A DNA stretch of 21,466 bases from Eubacteriaceae bacterium UBA1433 (GTDB lineage: Bacteria; Bacillota; Clostridia; Eubacteriales; UBA1433): assembly GCA_002329295.1 (NCBI GenBank), contig DCTT01000021.1, positions 16,451 through 37,916 on the forward strand, written 5' to 3'. The notes below the pieces were generated by a model. It worked only from the letters and a program-made list of their open reading frames with translations, was not told the DNA's origin and made no database searches. The translations under genes were made by a program, and so were the position numbers. Shown here one piece after another: positions 7,655 to 15,258 of the stretch (positions are counted from its first letter, which is position 1; each line of letters begins with the position of its first letter).

Positions 7655-7684
7655 AATATAACTGAAAAAAGAAAACGGTGTCAA
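7655..7684 (-). promoter_or_regulatory. sigma-A type promoter of the kor operon
   Basis: On the minus strand, consensus TTGACA (7679-7684) and TATATT (7655-7660) are 18 bp apart; TTATAT at 17 bp is an alternative -10. The start point would be about 45 nt upstream of the ferredoxin ATG. Confidence 0.75.
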
Positions 7685-7713
7685 TTTTGAAACAATTTTG
7701 AAGATTGTTACAA
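7682..7713. promoter_or_regulatory. candidate operator between the GntR gene and the kor operon
   Basis: Two signals overlap here. CAATTTTGAA is repeated at 7682-7691 and 7693-7702, exactly 11 bp (one helical turn) apart. TTGAAACAAT (7687-7696) and ATTGTTACAA (7704-7713) form an inverted repeat with 9 of 10 bases complementary and a 7-bp centre. The first repeat overlaps the kor -35 box, so a protein bound here would block or modulate the kor promoter. The divergent GntR/FCD protein is the obvious candidate ligand, by inference from gene position. Confidence 0.5.
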
Positions 7714-7802
7714 AAAAAACAGCCTTTCGCAGGAGAAAATGGTTCCATATCAATACAAGTTTCAGCAGAGTTTCTTTACAAATCTTCTTTTAAGATTTAA
7801 AA

Positions 7803-7808
7803 TATAAT
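7803..7808 (+). promoter_or_regulatory. possible -10 box of the GntR-family gene
   Basis: A perfect TATAAT sits 31 bp before the ATG at 7840. No good -35 exists at 16-18 bp; the nearest, TTTACA at 7775-7780, is 22 bp away. If real, the promoter is weak or activator-dependent. Confidence 0.35.
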
Positions 7809-7839
7809 AAACGTTATCAGAAATTTTATATAAAACGAG

Positions 7840-8598
7840 ATGGATAAGCCGATGAACAGCATACCTCCCAAAATGTATAACGAAAATCCTTTCAAGCCTT
7901 TGGCAGATATCGTTCACGAATATATTTTAAATGAAATCATTGATTTCAACTATTTGCCGGGTACGAAACTCATCGAAAGCAAGTTGGCTAAGGCCTTAGG
8001 TGTCAGCCGCACGCCTGTGCGCGATGCCATCAATCAATTGGAAAAAGACGGGTTTGTTATCAAAACGCCGGGGAAAGGTGCCGTAATCGCACCGTTTAAT
8101 GTGGAAGACTATTTTGATTTAAACAATTTTCGCTATGTTTTAGAGCCTTTGGCTGCAGGATATGCGGCATTGCGTATTACCGAAAAAGAACTCGGTACTC
8201 TTTATCGTTACACTGTCGCCCTCGATGAAGCCTATCAGTCCGGAGATTATAAAAACGTGTTTTCGGCCGAAAATACGTTTCATGAATATATCGTTCTGTG
8301 CAGCAAAAATAAATATTTAATTGATGCCTACAAAAATATTGAGCCGCAAATGAAACGATATCGCGTTTATATCACCGCTGATAAAAATTTATACGGCTTT
8401 TTGAGCAAAGAACATTATTATATTTATCAATCCATCGAGCTTCGAAATAAAGAAGTGGCTGAAGCGGCTTCTCGCAGGCATATTTCGTTATTGACGACGA
8501 AAAGTCGCGACGAAATTTATAACGACAACACGAAAATTATCCAAGATCGGCTTCGCATGATGGATGCGTTTCACACAACCAAAAATGCGAACCGATGA
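7840..8598 (+). CDS. GntR-family (FCD) transcriptional regulator
   Basis: 252 aa. Residues about 18-85 form the winged helix-turn-helix: LADIVHEYILNEII, then LPGTKLIESKLAKALGVSRT and PVRDAINQLEKDGFV, then the wing TPGKGAVIAPF. The remainder is an all-helical FCD ligand domain (ENTFHEYIV supplies a typical metal/ligand histidine). FCD regulators usually sense organic acids or amino acids and act on the adjacent divergent operon, here the 2-oxoacid:ferredoxin oxidoreductase genes. The start is uncertain: no strong ribosome site precedes the ATG at 7840 and another in-frame ATG lies at 7852. The stop codon is inside the shared terminator hairpin. Confidence 0.9.
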   Translation: MDKPMNSIPPKMYNENPFKPLADIVHEYILNEIIDFNYLPGTKLIESKLAKALGVSRTPVRDAINQLEKDGFVIKTPGKGAVIAPFNVEDYFDLNNFRYVLEPLAAGYAALRITEKELGTLYRYTVALDEAYQSGDYKNVFSAENTFHEYIVLCSKNKYLIDAYKNIEPQMKRYRVYITADKNLYGFLSKEHYYIYQSIELRNKEVAEAASRRHISLLTTKSRDEIYNDNTKIIQDRLRMMDAFHTTKNANR

Positions 8599-8623
8599 TT
8601 TTATCGTGTTCGCACTTTTTTTT
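8586..8623. terminator. bidirectional terminator between gntR and gpsA
   Basis: TGCGAAC-CGAT pairs with ATCG-GTTCGCA with a single bulged T, giving 11 bp. It is followed on the plus strand by CT8 and on the minus strand by T5. It contains the gntR stop codon, and the gpsA stop at 8622 touches its T run, so it serves both convergent genes. Confidence 0.85.
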
Positions 8624-9584
8624 AATCGTCGAATTCCGTTTTAATAGATCGGATAAACAGCGAACTCATTACATCGCCGGGATCTTTATTATAATATATA
8701 ATTTCTTTTATTCCTTTGGTAATAGGCAAATCCACTTCGTATTTATGTGCCAAAAGCAACATGGCATCTGTCGTATAAACCCCTTCCGCCAGTTTATCAA
8801 AGACTTCTTTTTTTACAAAAGCTTCTCCAAACTTTCGATTATTGCTGTAAAGCGAAAAGAGCGTCGCTTCATAATCTCCCAAATGCGAAAGTCCGTATGC
8901 GGTAAGCTCATTGCCGCCCATGGCTTTGATCAATCGTGAGACTTCTCTGGCGCCGCGTGCCATGAGGGCACCCTTTAAGCTGGTAAATCCCATACCGTCC
9001 AATATGCCGGCAGCAATGCCGATAACGTTTTTTGCCGCTGCACCCACCTCGGCGCCCACAATATCTTCACCGATGTATAGACGCATAAGCTGTGTGTTAA
9101 AATCGCGTACGACTCGTGCGGTAAGATTTTTGTCTTTGGAATCCACAACCATGCAATTCGGTATTTTCTGAACATAGTTTTGTACATGACCCGGGCCCAC
9201 CCAAACGGCAACAGGAACAGCAGGCAAAAACTCTTCCACTACTTGCGTCAGCCGTTTTCCGCTGCCTTGTTCAATGCCTTTCATGCATAAAATTAAAGTT
9301 TTATCGGAAAAATCCAACTTGCGCACACTTTGCAAAAAATCACGCAACTGTTGAGCGCTGATTGAAATAATAATGTATTGCGATGCGTTCACCGCATAGG
9401 CAATGTCGTGCGTCAACTCCACCGAATCGGGTAGCTCAATATATTCGTTTCTTCTTTGCTGCATCAAATGACGCATATTTACCGACCCTTCCCTTCCCCA
9501 CAAGATGACTTTATGTCCAATGTCTGCGCTGTAGACCGCATGAAAGGTTCCCCATCTGCCGCAACCGATTACCGCAACGTTCAT
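8622..9584 (-). CDS. gpsA: GpsA-like NAD(P)-dependent glycerol-3-phosphate dehydrogenase
   Basis: 320 aa, slightly shorter than the usual 330-340. GCGRWG at residues 7-12 is the dinucleotide-binding turn. Lys102 (CMKGIE) and Lys185 in GAAAKNVIGIAAGILDG are the family lysines, the latter catalytic. GLSHLGDYEAT carries the conserved Asp near 237, and SNNRKFG carries the phosphate-binding Arg250. The enzyme makes sn-glycerol-3-phosphate from dihydroxyacetone phosphate for lipid synthesis. The usual SGPSFA motif is replaced by VGPGHVQNY, and the C-terminal half is divergent, so a related but altered substrate is possible. Its ATG overlaps the recX stop by four bases (ATGA). It ends the operon. 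Confidence 0.82.
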   Translation of the reverse strand: MNVAVIGCGRWGTFHAVYSADIGHKVILWGREGSVNMRHLMQQRRNEYIELPDSVELTHDIAYAVNASQYIIISISAQQLRDFLQSVRKLDFSDKTLILCMKGIEQGSGKRLTQVVEEFLPAVPVAVWVGPGHVQNYVQKIPNCMVVDSKDKNLTARVVRDFNTQLMRLYIGEDIVGAEVGAAAKNVIGIAAGILDGMGFTSLKGALMARGAREVSRLIKAMGGNELTAYGLSHLGDYEATLFSLYSNNRKFGEAFVKKEVFDKLAEGVYTTDAMLLLAHKYEVDLPITKGIKEIIYYNKDPGDVMSSLFIRSIKTEFDD

Positions 9585-10078
9585 TTGTCTTCTCCTTCGT
9601 TTTCTATATCGATACGAAGTGGATTCGTATCATGTTTTTCAGCATGTAAATAAATAAGAGACTGATCAAACCCCAATCGCAATGCTTTACGATATATTTT
9701 TTGCCATGCAATATCATTTTCGTCCTTGTATCGTGTTTCTTTGTCTATAAAATTTTCAAATGCTTTTTCTTCATATTCATGTTCTATGGAAGCCATAACT
9801 TCTTCGATTATCGACTTGTCTATCCCTTCTCTTTTTAAACGCTGTCGCATCATTGCCAGAGAATCGTTTTTTTGTCTGTATTTTTGCAGCAATGTTTTTA
9901 ATGCATAGTTCTTATCGTCAAGAAAGCCCTTTGCTTTGAGCCGTTCGATGCATTGGTCTGTTTCTTCCTGCTCAAACCCGCAACGGAGCAAATAATCCGA
10001 AACATTTTTTTCGCTTCGGTTTTTCTTTGCCAAATAATCAAGCGAAGCGTTCCAAGGCGTTTTTATCTTTTTTTTCAA
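9581..10078 (-). CDS. recX: RecX-family regulatory protein
   Basis: 165 aa, highly charged and helical, with the tandem three-helix repeats of RecX. The first has NASLDYLAKKNRSEKNV and LLRCGF; then LKAKGFLDDKNYA; the second has MMRQRLKREGIDKSII; the third, near the C-terminus, has YRKALRLGF. RecX binds RecA filaments and modulates recombination. Translation starts at TTG (10078), overlapping the stop of the preceding gene as TTGA, so it is translationally coupled. The family is weakly conserved, hence moderate certainty. No recA is in the window. Confidence 0.75.
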   Translation of the reverse strand: MKKKIKTPWNASLDYLAKKNRSEKNVSDYLLRCGFEQEETDQCIERLKAKGFLDDKNYALKTLLQKYRQKNDSLAMMRQRLKREGIDKSIIEEVMASIEHEYEEKAFENFIDKETRYKDENDIAWQKIYRKALRLGFDQSLIYLHAEKHDTNPLRIDIENEGEDK

Positions 10079-11379
10079 TTCAGTATTTCCTTAATCATTT
10101 TTCGTTTTGGAGGCTCTTGCTTTGAAATCTGAAAACTCTTTTGCAGCAATGTTGCAGCCTCTTCAGCCTTGGCTTCTGTTGACGCATAAACGACAGCAAG
10201 CGACTTCCCTTTTTGCACCGCATCACCGTATGTTTTTTCTAAGTATATCCCTGCGCCGTAATCAATATCGCTTTCTTTTTTTTCTCGTCCGGCGCCGGCG
10301 GCCAATGCGGCTTTGCCAACCAGCCCGCAATCACAAACGGAAACATAACCCGATTCTTGGGCGAAAATATGCTTTTCTATAGCGGATTTCGGCAAACGCG
10401 AGGTGTCTTCAAGTTGTGATACATCACCGCCCTGCATCGCAACAAAAGTACAAAATCGATTATATGCCCGTAAACTCTCTACTTCTTCCGTCATCATTTT
10501 TGCGGCCTCATTTGCGTTTTCTGCCTTGCGGCCCATCAGCAAAATTTGTATACCCAAGGCAAAGACCACTTCTTTGATGTCCGAGGGCATGTTCCCCTTT
10601 AAACAAGAAAGCGCTTCTTTGATTTCAATGGCGTTGCCCACCGCCCGACCCAGCGGGACATTCATGTCCGTAATCACGGCAACGGTTTGTTTTTTTGCAT
10701 CTTTGCCGATCTGTACCATCAGTTGAGCTAGCGATTTCGCTGCATCGAATTCTTTCATAAAAGCACCGTTGCCGCATTTGACATCAAGCACAATCATATC
10801 TGCCCCGGATGCCAACTTTTTGCTCATAATGCTGGAAGCAATCAGCGCGCTGTCATCAACCAATGCCGTAACGTCTCTGAGTGCATAGATCTTTTTGTCC
10901 GCCGGCGCTATGTTGGCACTCTGACTGCTGATAACCATCCCCGCTTCGTTTAATATGTCAATAAATTGCTGCCGACTCAGTTGCACTTCGAGCCCGCCGA
11001 TAGACTGCAGTTTATCAATGGTGCCTCCGGTATAGCCGAGTCCTTTTCCGGAGCTCTTCGCCATTTTGATTCCCAAACTTGCCATAATCGGCAGCAAAAT
11101 CAGTGTGATTTTATCGCCGACGCCACCCGTAGAGTGTTTGTCGGCCTTTAAACCCGCCACTTCTCGCAAGTCCATCATGTCACCGGACGTTGCCATGGCG
11201 CGCGTTAAAGCAAAACATTCTTCTCCGGTCAACTTGTGAAACCAACAGGCCATCAAAAAAGCAGACATTTGATAGTCTTCAATCTCACCACTCATGTAGC
11301 CGGCGATGATGTATTGTATTTCTGCGTCTGTCAGTACAAGATTTTGTTTCTTTTTTTCAATCAAATCAAACATGCGCAT
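10075..11379 (-). CDS. pdp: pyrimidine-nucleoside phosphorylase
   Basis: 434 aa, the normal length. It phosphorolyses uridine, thymidine or deoxyuridine to base and (deoxy)ribose-1-phosphate. KHSTGGVGDK at residues 81-90 is the phosphate loop, SGKGLGYTGGTIDKLQ at 110-125 is the family signature, LRDVTALVDD and SKKLASGAD supply the Arg and Lys that contact the base. Compared with the signature as I know it (SGRGLGHTGGT.DKLE), Arg is Lys112, His is Tyr116 and Glu is Gln125. These changes could alter substrate choice. Start at 11379 or, two codons later, 11373; GAAGGT lies upstream within the end of the kinase gene. The gap to that gene is 3 bp. Confidence 0.9.
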   Translation of the reverse strand: MRMFDLIEKKKQNLVLTDAEIQYIIAGYMSGEIEDYQMSAFLMACWFHKLTGEECFALTRAMATSGDMMDLREVAGLKADKHSTGGVGDKITLILLPIMASLGIKMAKSSGKGLGYTGGTIDKLQSIGGLEVQLSRQQFIDILNEAGMVISSQSANIAPADKKIYALRDVTALVDDSALIASSIMSKKLASGADMIVLDVKCGNGAFMKEFDAAKSLAQLMVQIGKDAKKQTVAVITDMNVPLGRAVGNAIEIKEALSCLKGNMPSDIKEVVFALGIQILLMGRKAENANEAAKMMTEEVESLRAYNRFCTFVAMQGGDVSQLEDTSRLPKSAIEKHIFAQESGYVSVCDCGLVGKAALAAGAGREKKESDIDYGAGIYLEKTYGDAVQKGKSLAVVYASTEAKAEEAATLLQKSFQISKQEPPKRKMIKEILN

Positions 11380-11382
11380 TTT

Positions 11383-12549
11383 TTATTTACCTTCGTTATG
11401 CGCGGAGTACATGCGCAGCCATTCTTTCCCCGCAAATGTCGCCGTATCGACCAAAGTTTCAAAGGCATTGCCCATGGCTTGTTCGACAGGAAAATAATCT
11501 GTTATCGCCCAAATATTATTGACTCCATAGGGCTGAAGATCTTCTTTTTGAATGGTTCTGTCTCCGCTGATTGCAACGGCATATTTATCGTATTTTTTTG
11601 CCAAAAGACCGATGCCCATCGGCAATTTATCGTGCAGCGTCTGGCTGTCTGTTTTTCCTTCTCCGGTAATAACGATATCGGCTTCGGCAACGGCTTTTTC
11701 CAATCCCAAATATTCGATCATCCAGTCAACACCCCGTTGCATTTTTGCCCCCAAGAAAACCTGTGCCGCACCGCCGATGCCTCCTCCGGCTCCCGTGCCG
11801 CTGCGTTTTTGCATATCGATACCCGTAGTTTGATGCACCACTTCATTATAAGATTGAAACATGTCGTCAATCATGTCTTTCATTTGTTCAGTTACTCCTT
11901 TTTGCGGCCCGTATACATAAGTAGCGCCGTTGGGTCCATAAAAAGGGTTGGTTACATCGCAAATCGTAATAAACTGCGTCTGAGAGATCCTTCTATCAAA
12001 AGCATTGGTGTCAATGGCAGCAATTTTGCCGATATTTTTTGTGCCGTATCCTATATCGTTTTGGTCTTGATCCAAAAACCGCATACCCAACGCATGAAGC
12101 ATGCCGATGCCCGCATCATTTGTGGCCGTGCCGCCAATGCCCAAATAAACAGTGCTGATTCCTCTATCAAGAATTTCTTTTATTACTTGTCCGACGCCGT
12201 AGGTAGAGGCTCGCAGCACATCCCGCTCTTCTTTTGCAATCATCGTCAGCCCTACAATCGAGGCTGTTTCTACCACGGCCTGTGTTACGCCGTCTTTTTG
12301 AAAGGTTAAAAACGGCGCTGAAAAATCTTTACCCAGCATGTCTTTTGCAGGAACGCTGTGCATTTTTGCGGTCGAGTCATACTGGAAAATAGCCTCAAGG
12401 GTTCCCTCGCCGCCGTCGGCAATCGGATAAATATCAATCTTTGCATGCGTAAATTCGTTCAGCTTTCGCAATCCCTTTTCGATGGCGCAAGCGGCCTCGT
12501 AGGAAGAAAGCGTTCCTTTAAAAGAATCCACGGCGATTATGATTTTCAT
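11383..12549 (-). CDS. glxK: glycerate 2-kinase (GarK/GlxK family)
   Basis: 388 aa, typical for the bacterial family. It phosphorylates D-glycerate to 2-phosphoglycerate, which enters lower glycolysis. DSFKGTLSS at residues 8-16, ADGGEGT at 44-50, GIGGTATNDAG at 137-147 and a glycine-rich GAGGGIGGAA near 270 are the expected motifs. The start is set by GAGG upstream of ATG 12549. It lies 36 bp after the aldehyde ferredoxin oxidoreductase gene and 3 bp before the nucleoside phosphorylase gene. No glyoxylate carboligase or tartronate semialdehyde reductase gene is nearby, so its glycerate must come from elsewhere; the neighbouring oxidoreductase is a candidate source. Confidence 0.92.
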   Translation of the reverse strand: MKIIIAVDSFKGTLSSYEAACAIEKGLRKLNEFTHAKIDIYPIADGGEGTLEAIFQYDSTAKMHSVPAKDMLGKDFSAPFLTFQKDGVTQAVVETASIVGLTMIAKEERDVLRASTYGVGQVIKEILDRGISTVYLGIGGTATNDAGIGMLHALGMRFLDQDQNDIGYGTKNIGKIAAIDTNAFDRRISQTQFITICDVTNPFYGPNGATYVYGPQKGVTEQMKDMIDDMFQSYNEVVHQTTGIDMQKRSGTGAGGGIGGAAQVFLGAKMQRGVDWMIEYLGLEKAVAEADIVITGEGKTDSQTLHDKLPMGIGLLAKKYDKYAVAISGDRTIQKEDLQPYGVNNIWAITDYFPVEQAMGNAFETLVDTATFAGKEWLRMYSAHNEGK

Positions 12550-12585
12550 CGTTTTTCCTCAAAGAATCAACTCAGTGATTTGATT

Positions 12586-14727
12586 TCAGTTTTGAATAAT
12601 GGCTAAATATTGCGGTTCATCTAAACCGAGTTTTTTCAGCTTTTCCTCAGTCGGCACACCTCGTTCGTCCCATTGGCGCAATCGATAAACCGCTTCCATC
12701 AATGTCTGATATTGTTGCAGGCGATATTTGCGCAAATACTCAATTTTTTCTTCCACGCCATATTGATCCGGGTCTATTTTGATTTCATTTCTCAATTGTG
12801 CATCGTAATGCTCTTGTTTATACAGATATTCGTTTTTCGTAACCGGTCCCATCGCCCGATAAGGAATAATGTCCGATTCACTGGTTCCTTTTCCCATGCG
12901 TTTATTGAACAGCCTTTGAAAAGTCGATACTCTTTCCGAGGCCGTCATCATGTCTTCCAGCGTCATTTTATTGCCTGTTACAGCCTCATACAAATTGCAA
13001 TAGTCTTTGATTTGTTCTGTTATAGGGTCATTTTCCATTTGCAATTTGTTTTTGTCGTGCCAGGGAATAATATGATTCCATGGCAGTCGACAAAGCCCAA
13101 ACAAGCCGAACATCGAGCGAAATTGCGGAAAAACCTTCAGCGCCCTTGCTTTATCCTCTAAGGTAGGAAGATTATTTTGAATCAAATCCATGGAAATCAT
13201 CCAACACTGATCGTGCTGCGGTCCTTTGTTTGTGAGTCCGTAACTGCCTTGTTGCGCCAAGGATTCCTTGGACATATATTCGCCGAATTCCAGTCCGCTT
13301 TGCACCATGGCAATATCATCCAAAAATCCCGCGTCTTCTCCATACTCTTCCACCAAGAGCTGCTTGATGCCTTCCAGGCCGATGGCGGCAATCAGCCCGA
13401 GTCCGCGCCCTTCCGCCATCTCATGGAGAACACTGAGCATTGCACGATAATTGCCGAAATTGAGTTTGTGATCTCCTGTAAATTCATCGTTGATAATGCC
13501 GCGCTCATAGCATTCCATTAAAAATGCCATGACCATCGCATAAGAAGCCGCATCAATTCCGTAGGTGTCGCAATAAAAATTCATTTCCAAAATAGCCTCT
13601 AACTGAAAAATCCCGCAATTGGCGCCCAGCGAAGCCAAAATCTCATATTCCGGTCCATCAATAGAAACCTTTTTGCCTCTATAGGGGCCGGTTTTCAACT
13701 TAAAATCATCTACGACTTTTGTGCAGGCAATGGAACAGCCATACCAACATCCGTCAGGCATATTTTTTTTAAAATATTTTTTCAATAAGATAGAGGCGTC
13801 AATATTCTTGGCATCTTTATGTGAACCGTATTGCATGTTGTTGACCGGCAACAACTCGTTTTCGTTCATCAACGTTACAATGGATGCCGTTCCGCAATCA
13901 GACAATGTGCTGTCTTCTTGATTGAGACGTGCAACGGTTTTGTGCATTTTAATTGCAAGGCGATTGACCATATCCAAATCGGCGGGATGGTTGAGGGCAT
14001 TGTTAATTTGATTATATTTCACGACAACGGCCAACAATCTTTTGTTTCGTAATACCGTTCCCATTCCGCCCCTTCCCGTTTGGCGCAACCTGACCTGTTT
14101 GCGTTTTGCATCATAAAAGGCAAGGTTAATCGTGCCGATATTGGCATATTCAGCCCCTCTGCCGGAAGAGAGTATCGCTACGCTTTTTTTGTCTTCTTCG
14201 GAAGAAGCAAATTTTTCAATCAAAAAAGATGCCAGAATATGGCTGTCTCGTTCTTTGACAAAGGTCGCATCAATAATGCGAATCATTCCGGCGTTACCGT
14301 CAATAAACAAAATCACATCACGATCGGCTTTGCCTCGTATTTCCAAACCGTCCCAGCCCGAAAATTTGAGATAGGGTCCAAAATACCCGCCGACATTTAC
14401 ATCTACGGGCAGTTTTGTCAGTGGTGAAAGCGTCGTCAAAATCGCTCTTCCCGCTCCGGGGTATTGTGTAAGTCCGCTCAGGGGACCTGTGGTGATGATC
14501 AATTCGTTGTCGTTATCATCCCACTTTGTGTTTTCGTCCACAGCATCCCAAAGCAGTTTCAGCCCAAAACCTTTTCCGCCGATAAAATCTTCCTTCATGT
14601 TTTGGGGCAGCATTTTTTCATTTATTTCGTAATGTTCCAAATTGCAGTAAACAATTTTGTTGGCGTATCCGCGGTCGATTTTTGCAGGCAAATACGCAAA
14701 TTCCGAAATTGGTTTTTGTTTTAACAT
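12586..14727 (-). CDS. aor: aldehyde ferredoxin oxidoreductase (tungsten AOR family), catalytic subunit
   Basis: 713 aa from the ATG at 14727 (AGAGG eight bases upstream; the codon before it is a TTG). This is longer than the about 605 aa of archaeal AOR. The N-terminal domain GGKGFGLKLL, TGPLSG and GRAILTTLSPLTKLP binds the bis-pterin tungsten cofactor. GCWYGCSIAC (Cys328, 332, 336) and a late Cys547 in GLFGLC are the probable [4Fe-4S] ligands. CDTYGID at 387-393 fits the first DxxGxD pterin motif. In the second motif (DxxGLC) the Asp appears as Gly542. AOR enzymes oxidise aldehydes to acids and reduce ferredoxin. The substrate cannot be read directly. Encoded right after its likely electron-transfer subunit. 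Confidence 0.9.
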   Translation of the reverse strand: MLKQKPISEFAYLPAKIDRGYANKIVYCNLEHYEINEKMLPQNMKEDFIGGKGFGLKLLWDAVDENTKWDDNDNELIITTGPLSGLTQYPGAGRAILTTLSPLTKLPVDVNVGGYFGPYLKFSGWDGLEIRGKADRDVILFIDGNAGMIRIIDATFVKERDSHILASFLIEKFASSEEDKKSVAILSSGRGAEYANIGTINLAFYDAKRKQVRLRQTGRGGMGTVLRNKRLLAVVVKYNQINNALNHPADLDMVNRLAIKMHKTVARLNQEDSTLSDCGTASIVTLMNENELLPVNNMQYGSHKDAKNIDASILLKKYFKKNMPDGCWYGCSIACTKVVDDFKLKTGPYRGKKVSIDGPEYEILASLGANCGIFQLEAILEMNFYCDTYGIDAASYAMVMAFLMECYERGIINDEFTGDHKLNFGNYRAMLSVLHEMAEGRGLGLIAAIGLEGIKQLLVEEYGEDAGFLDDIAMVQSGLEFGEYMSKESLAQQGSYGLTNKGPQHDQCWMISMDLIQNNLPTLEDKARALKVFPQFRSMFGLFGLCRLPWNHIIPWHDKNKLQMENDPITEQIKDYCNLYEAVTGNKMTLEDMMTASERVSTFQRLFNKRMGKGTSESDIIPYRAMGPVTKNEYLYKQEHYDAQLRNEIKIDPDQYGVEEKIEYLRKYRLQQYQTLMEAVYRLRQWDERGVPTEEKLKKLGLDEPQYLAIIQN

Positions 14728-14742
14728 CAAAAATACCTCTGT

Positions 14743-15129
14743 TTATTTTGCTTTTAACTCCAAGGCGCCCGTCGGACAATTTTTCGCGCAAACACCGCAA
14801 AGCACACACTTAAACGGCGTAGCGCATTTTTCGCTATATATCATGACTCCGTGCGGACAAAATCCTACGCACATCATACAATTTACGCAGAGTTCTTTGT
14901 CGAGCATTACCACATCGTCATTGTTTCTGTACAGCGCATTAACAGGGCAAATGTTAATGCAGGCATCACATTGTACGCAAGTTTGAATATCAAAAGTACC
15001 TTCCGGTGTTTTTCGTACTTTGAGTCGCGCAGTTTCACAACTTTCATCGTTAAAGTATGTGGTGCCGCAAGCGATCATACAAATACCGCAGCCGGTACAT
15101 TTATCGTTTTGAACAATCAGTTTTTTCAA
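14743..15129 (-). CDS. four-cluster ferredoxin-like subunit of the aldehyde oxidoreductase
   Basis: 128 aa, HycB-like. Four CxxCxxCxxxC sets are complete: Cys 11/14/17/21, 51/54/57/61, 81/84/87/91 and 108/111/114/118, so four [4Fe-4S] clusters are expected. Cys31 and Cys102 are extra. Translation starts at TTG (15129) with GGAG seven bases upstream. The stop lies 15 bp before the AOR gene, so the two are co-transcribed. Bacterial AOR enzymes with a similar small polyferredoxin subunit are known (Aromatoleum AorAB type); no FAD subunit gene is present here, so electrons probably pass to soluble ferredoxin. Confidence 0.9.
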   Translation of the reverse strand: MKKLIVQNDKCTGCGICMIACGTTYFNDESCETARLKVRKTPEGTFDIQTCVQCDACINICPVNALYRNNDDVVMLDKELCVNCMMCVGFCPHGVMIYSEKCATPFKCVLCGVCAKNCPTGALELKAK

Positions 15130-15168
15130 TTTTTCGCTCCTTTTAAAATAGGGCTTGCATTTGATTGT

Positions 15169-15197
15169 AATATATCAAAAAAGAGAAAAAAACACAA
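15169..15197 (-). promoter_or_regulatory. possible promoter of the ferredoxin-AOR operon
   Basis: On the minus strand TTGTGT (15192-15197) and TATATT (15169-15174) are 17 bp apart, about 40 bp before the TTG start. The spacer is a pyrimidine tract. The -35 has four of six consensus bases. The 129-bp gap to the histidine kinase gene shows no strong hairpin, so read-through from the kinase gene is possible. Confidence 0.45.
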
Positions 15198-15258
15198 TAA
15201 ATATATCTATAATATCATTTAAGTGTTGAAAATATGCAGAACGATATGAAAAAAATCC

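Noticed and set aside
11236..12309. Long plus-strand open frame (357 codons) opposite the glycerate kinase and phosphorylase genes
   Set aside because: It is antisense to two clear enzyme genes, has no recognisable domain and an unlikely residue mix (rich in Phe, His, Ile); it is a shadow of biased codon use.
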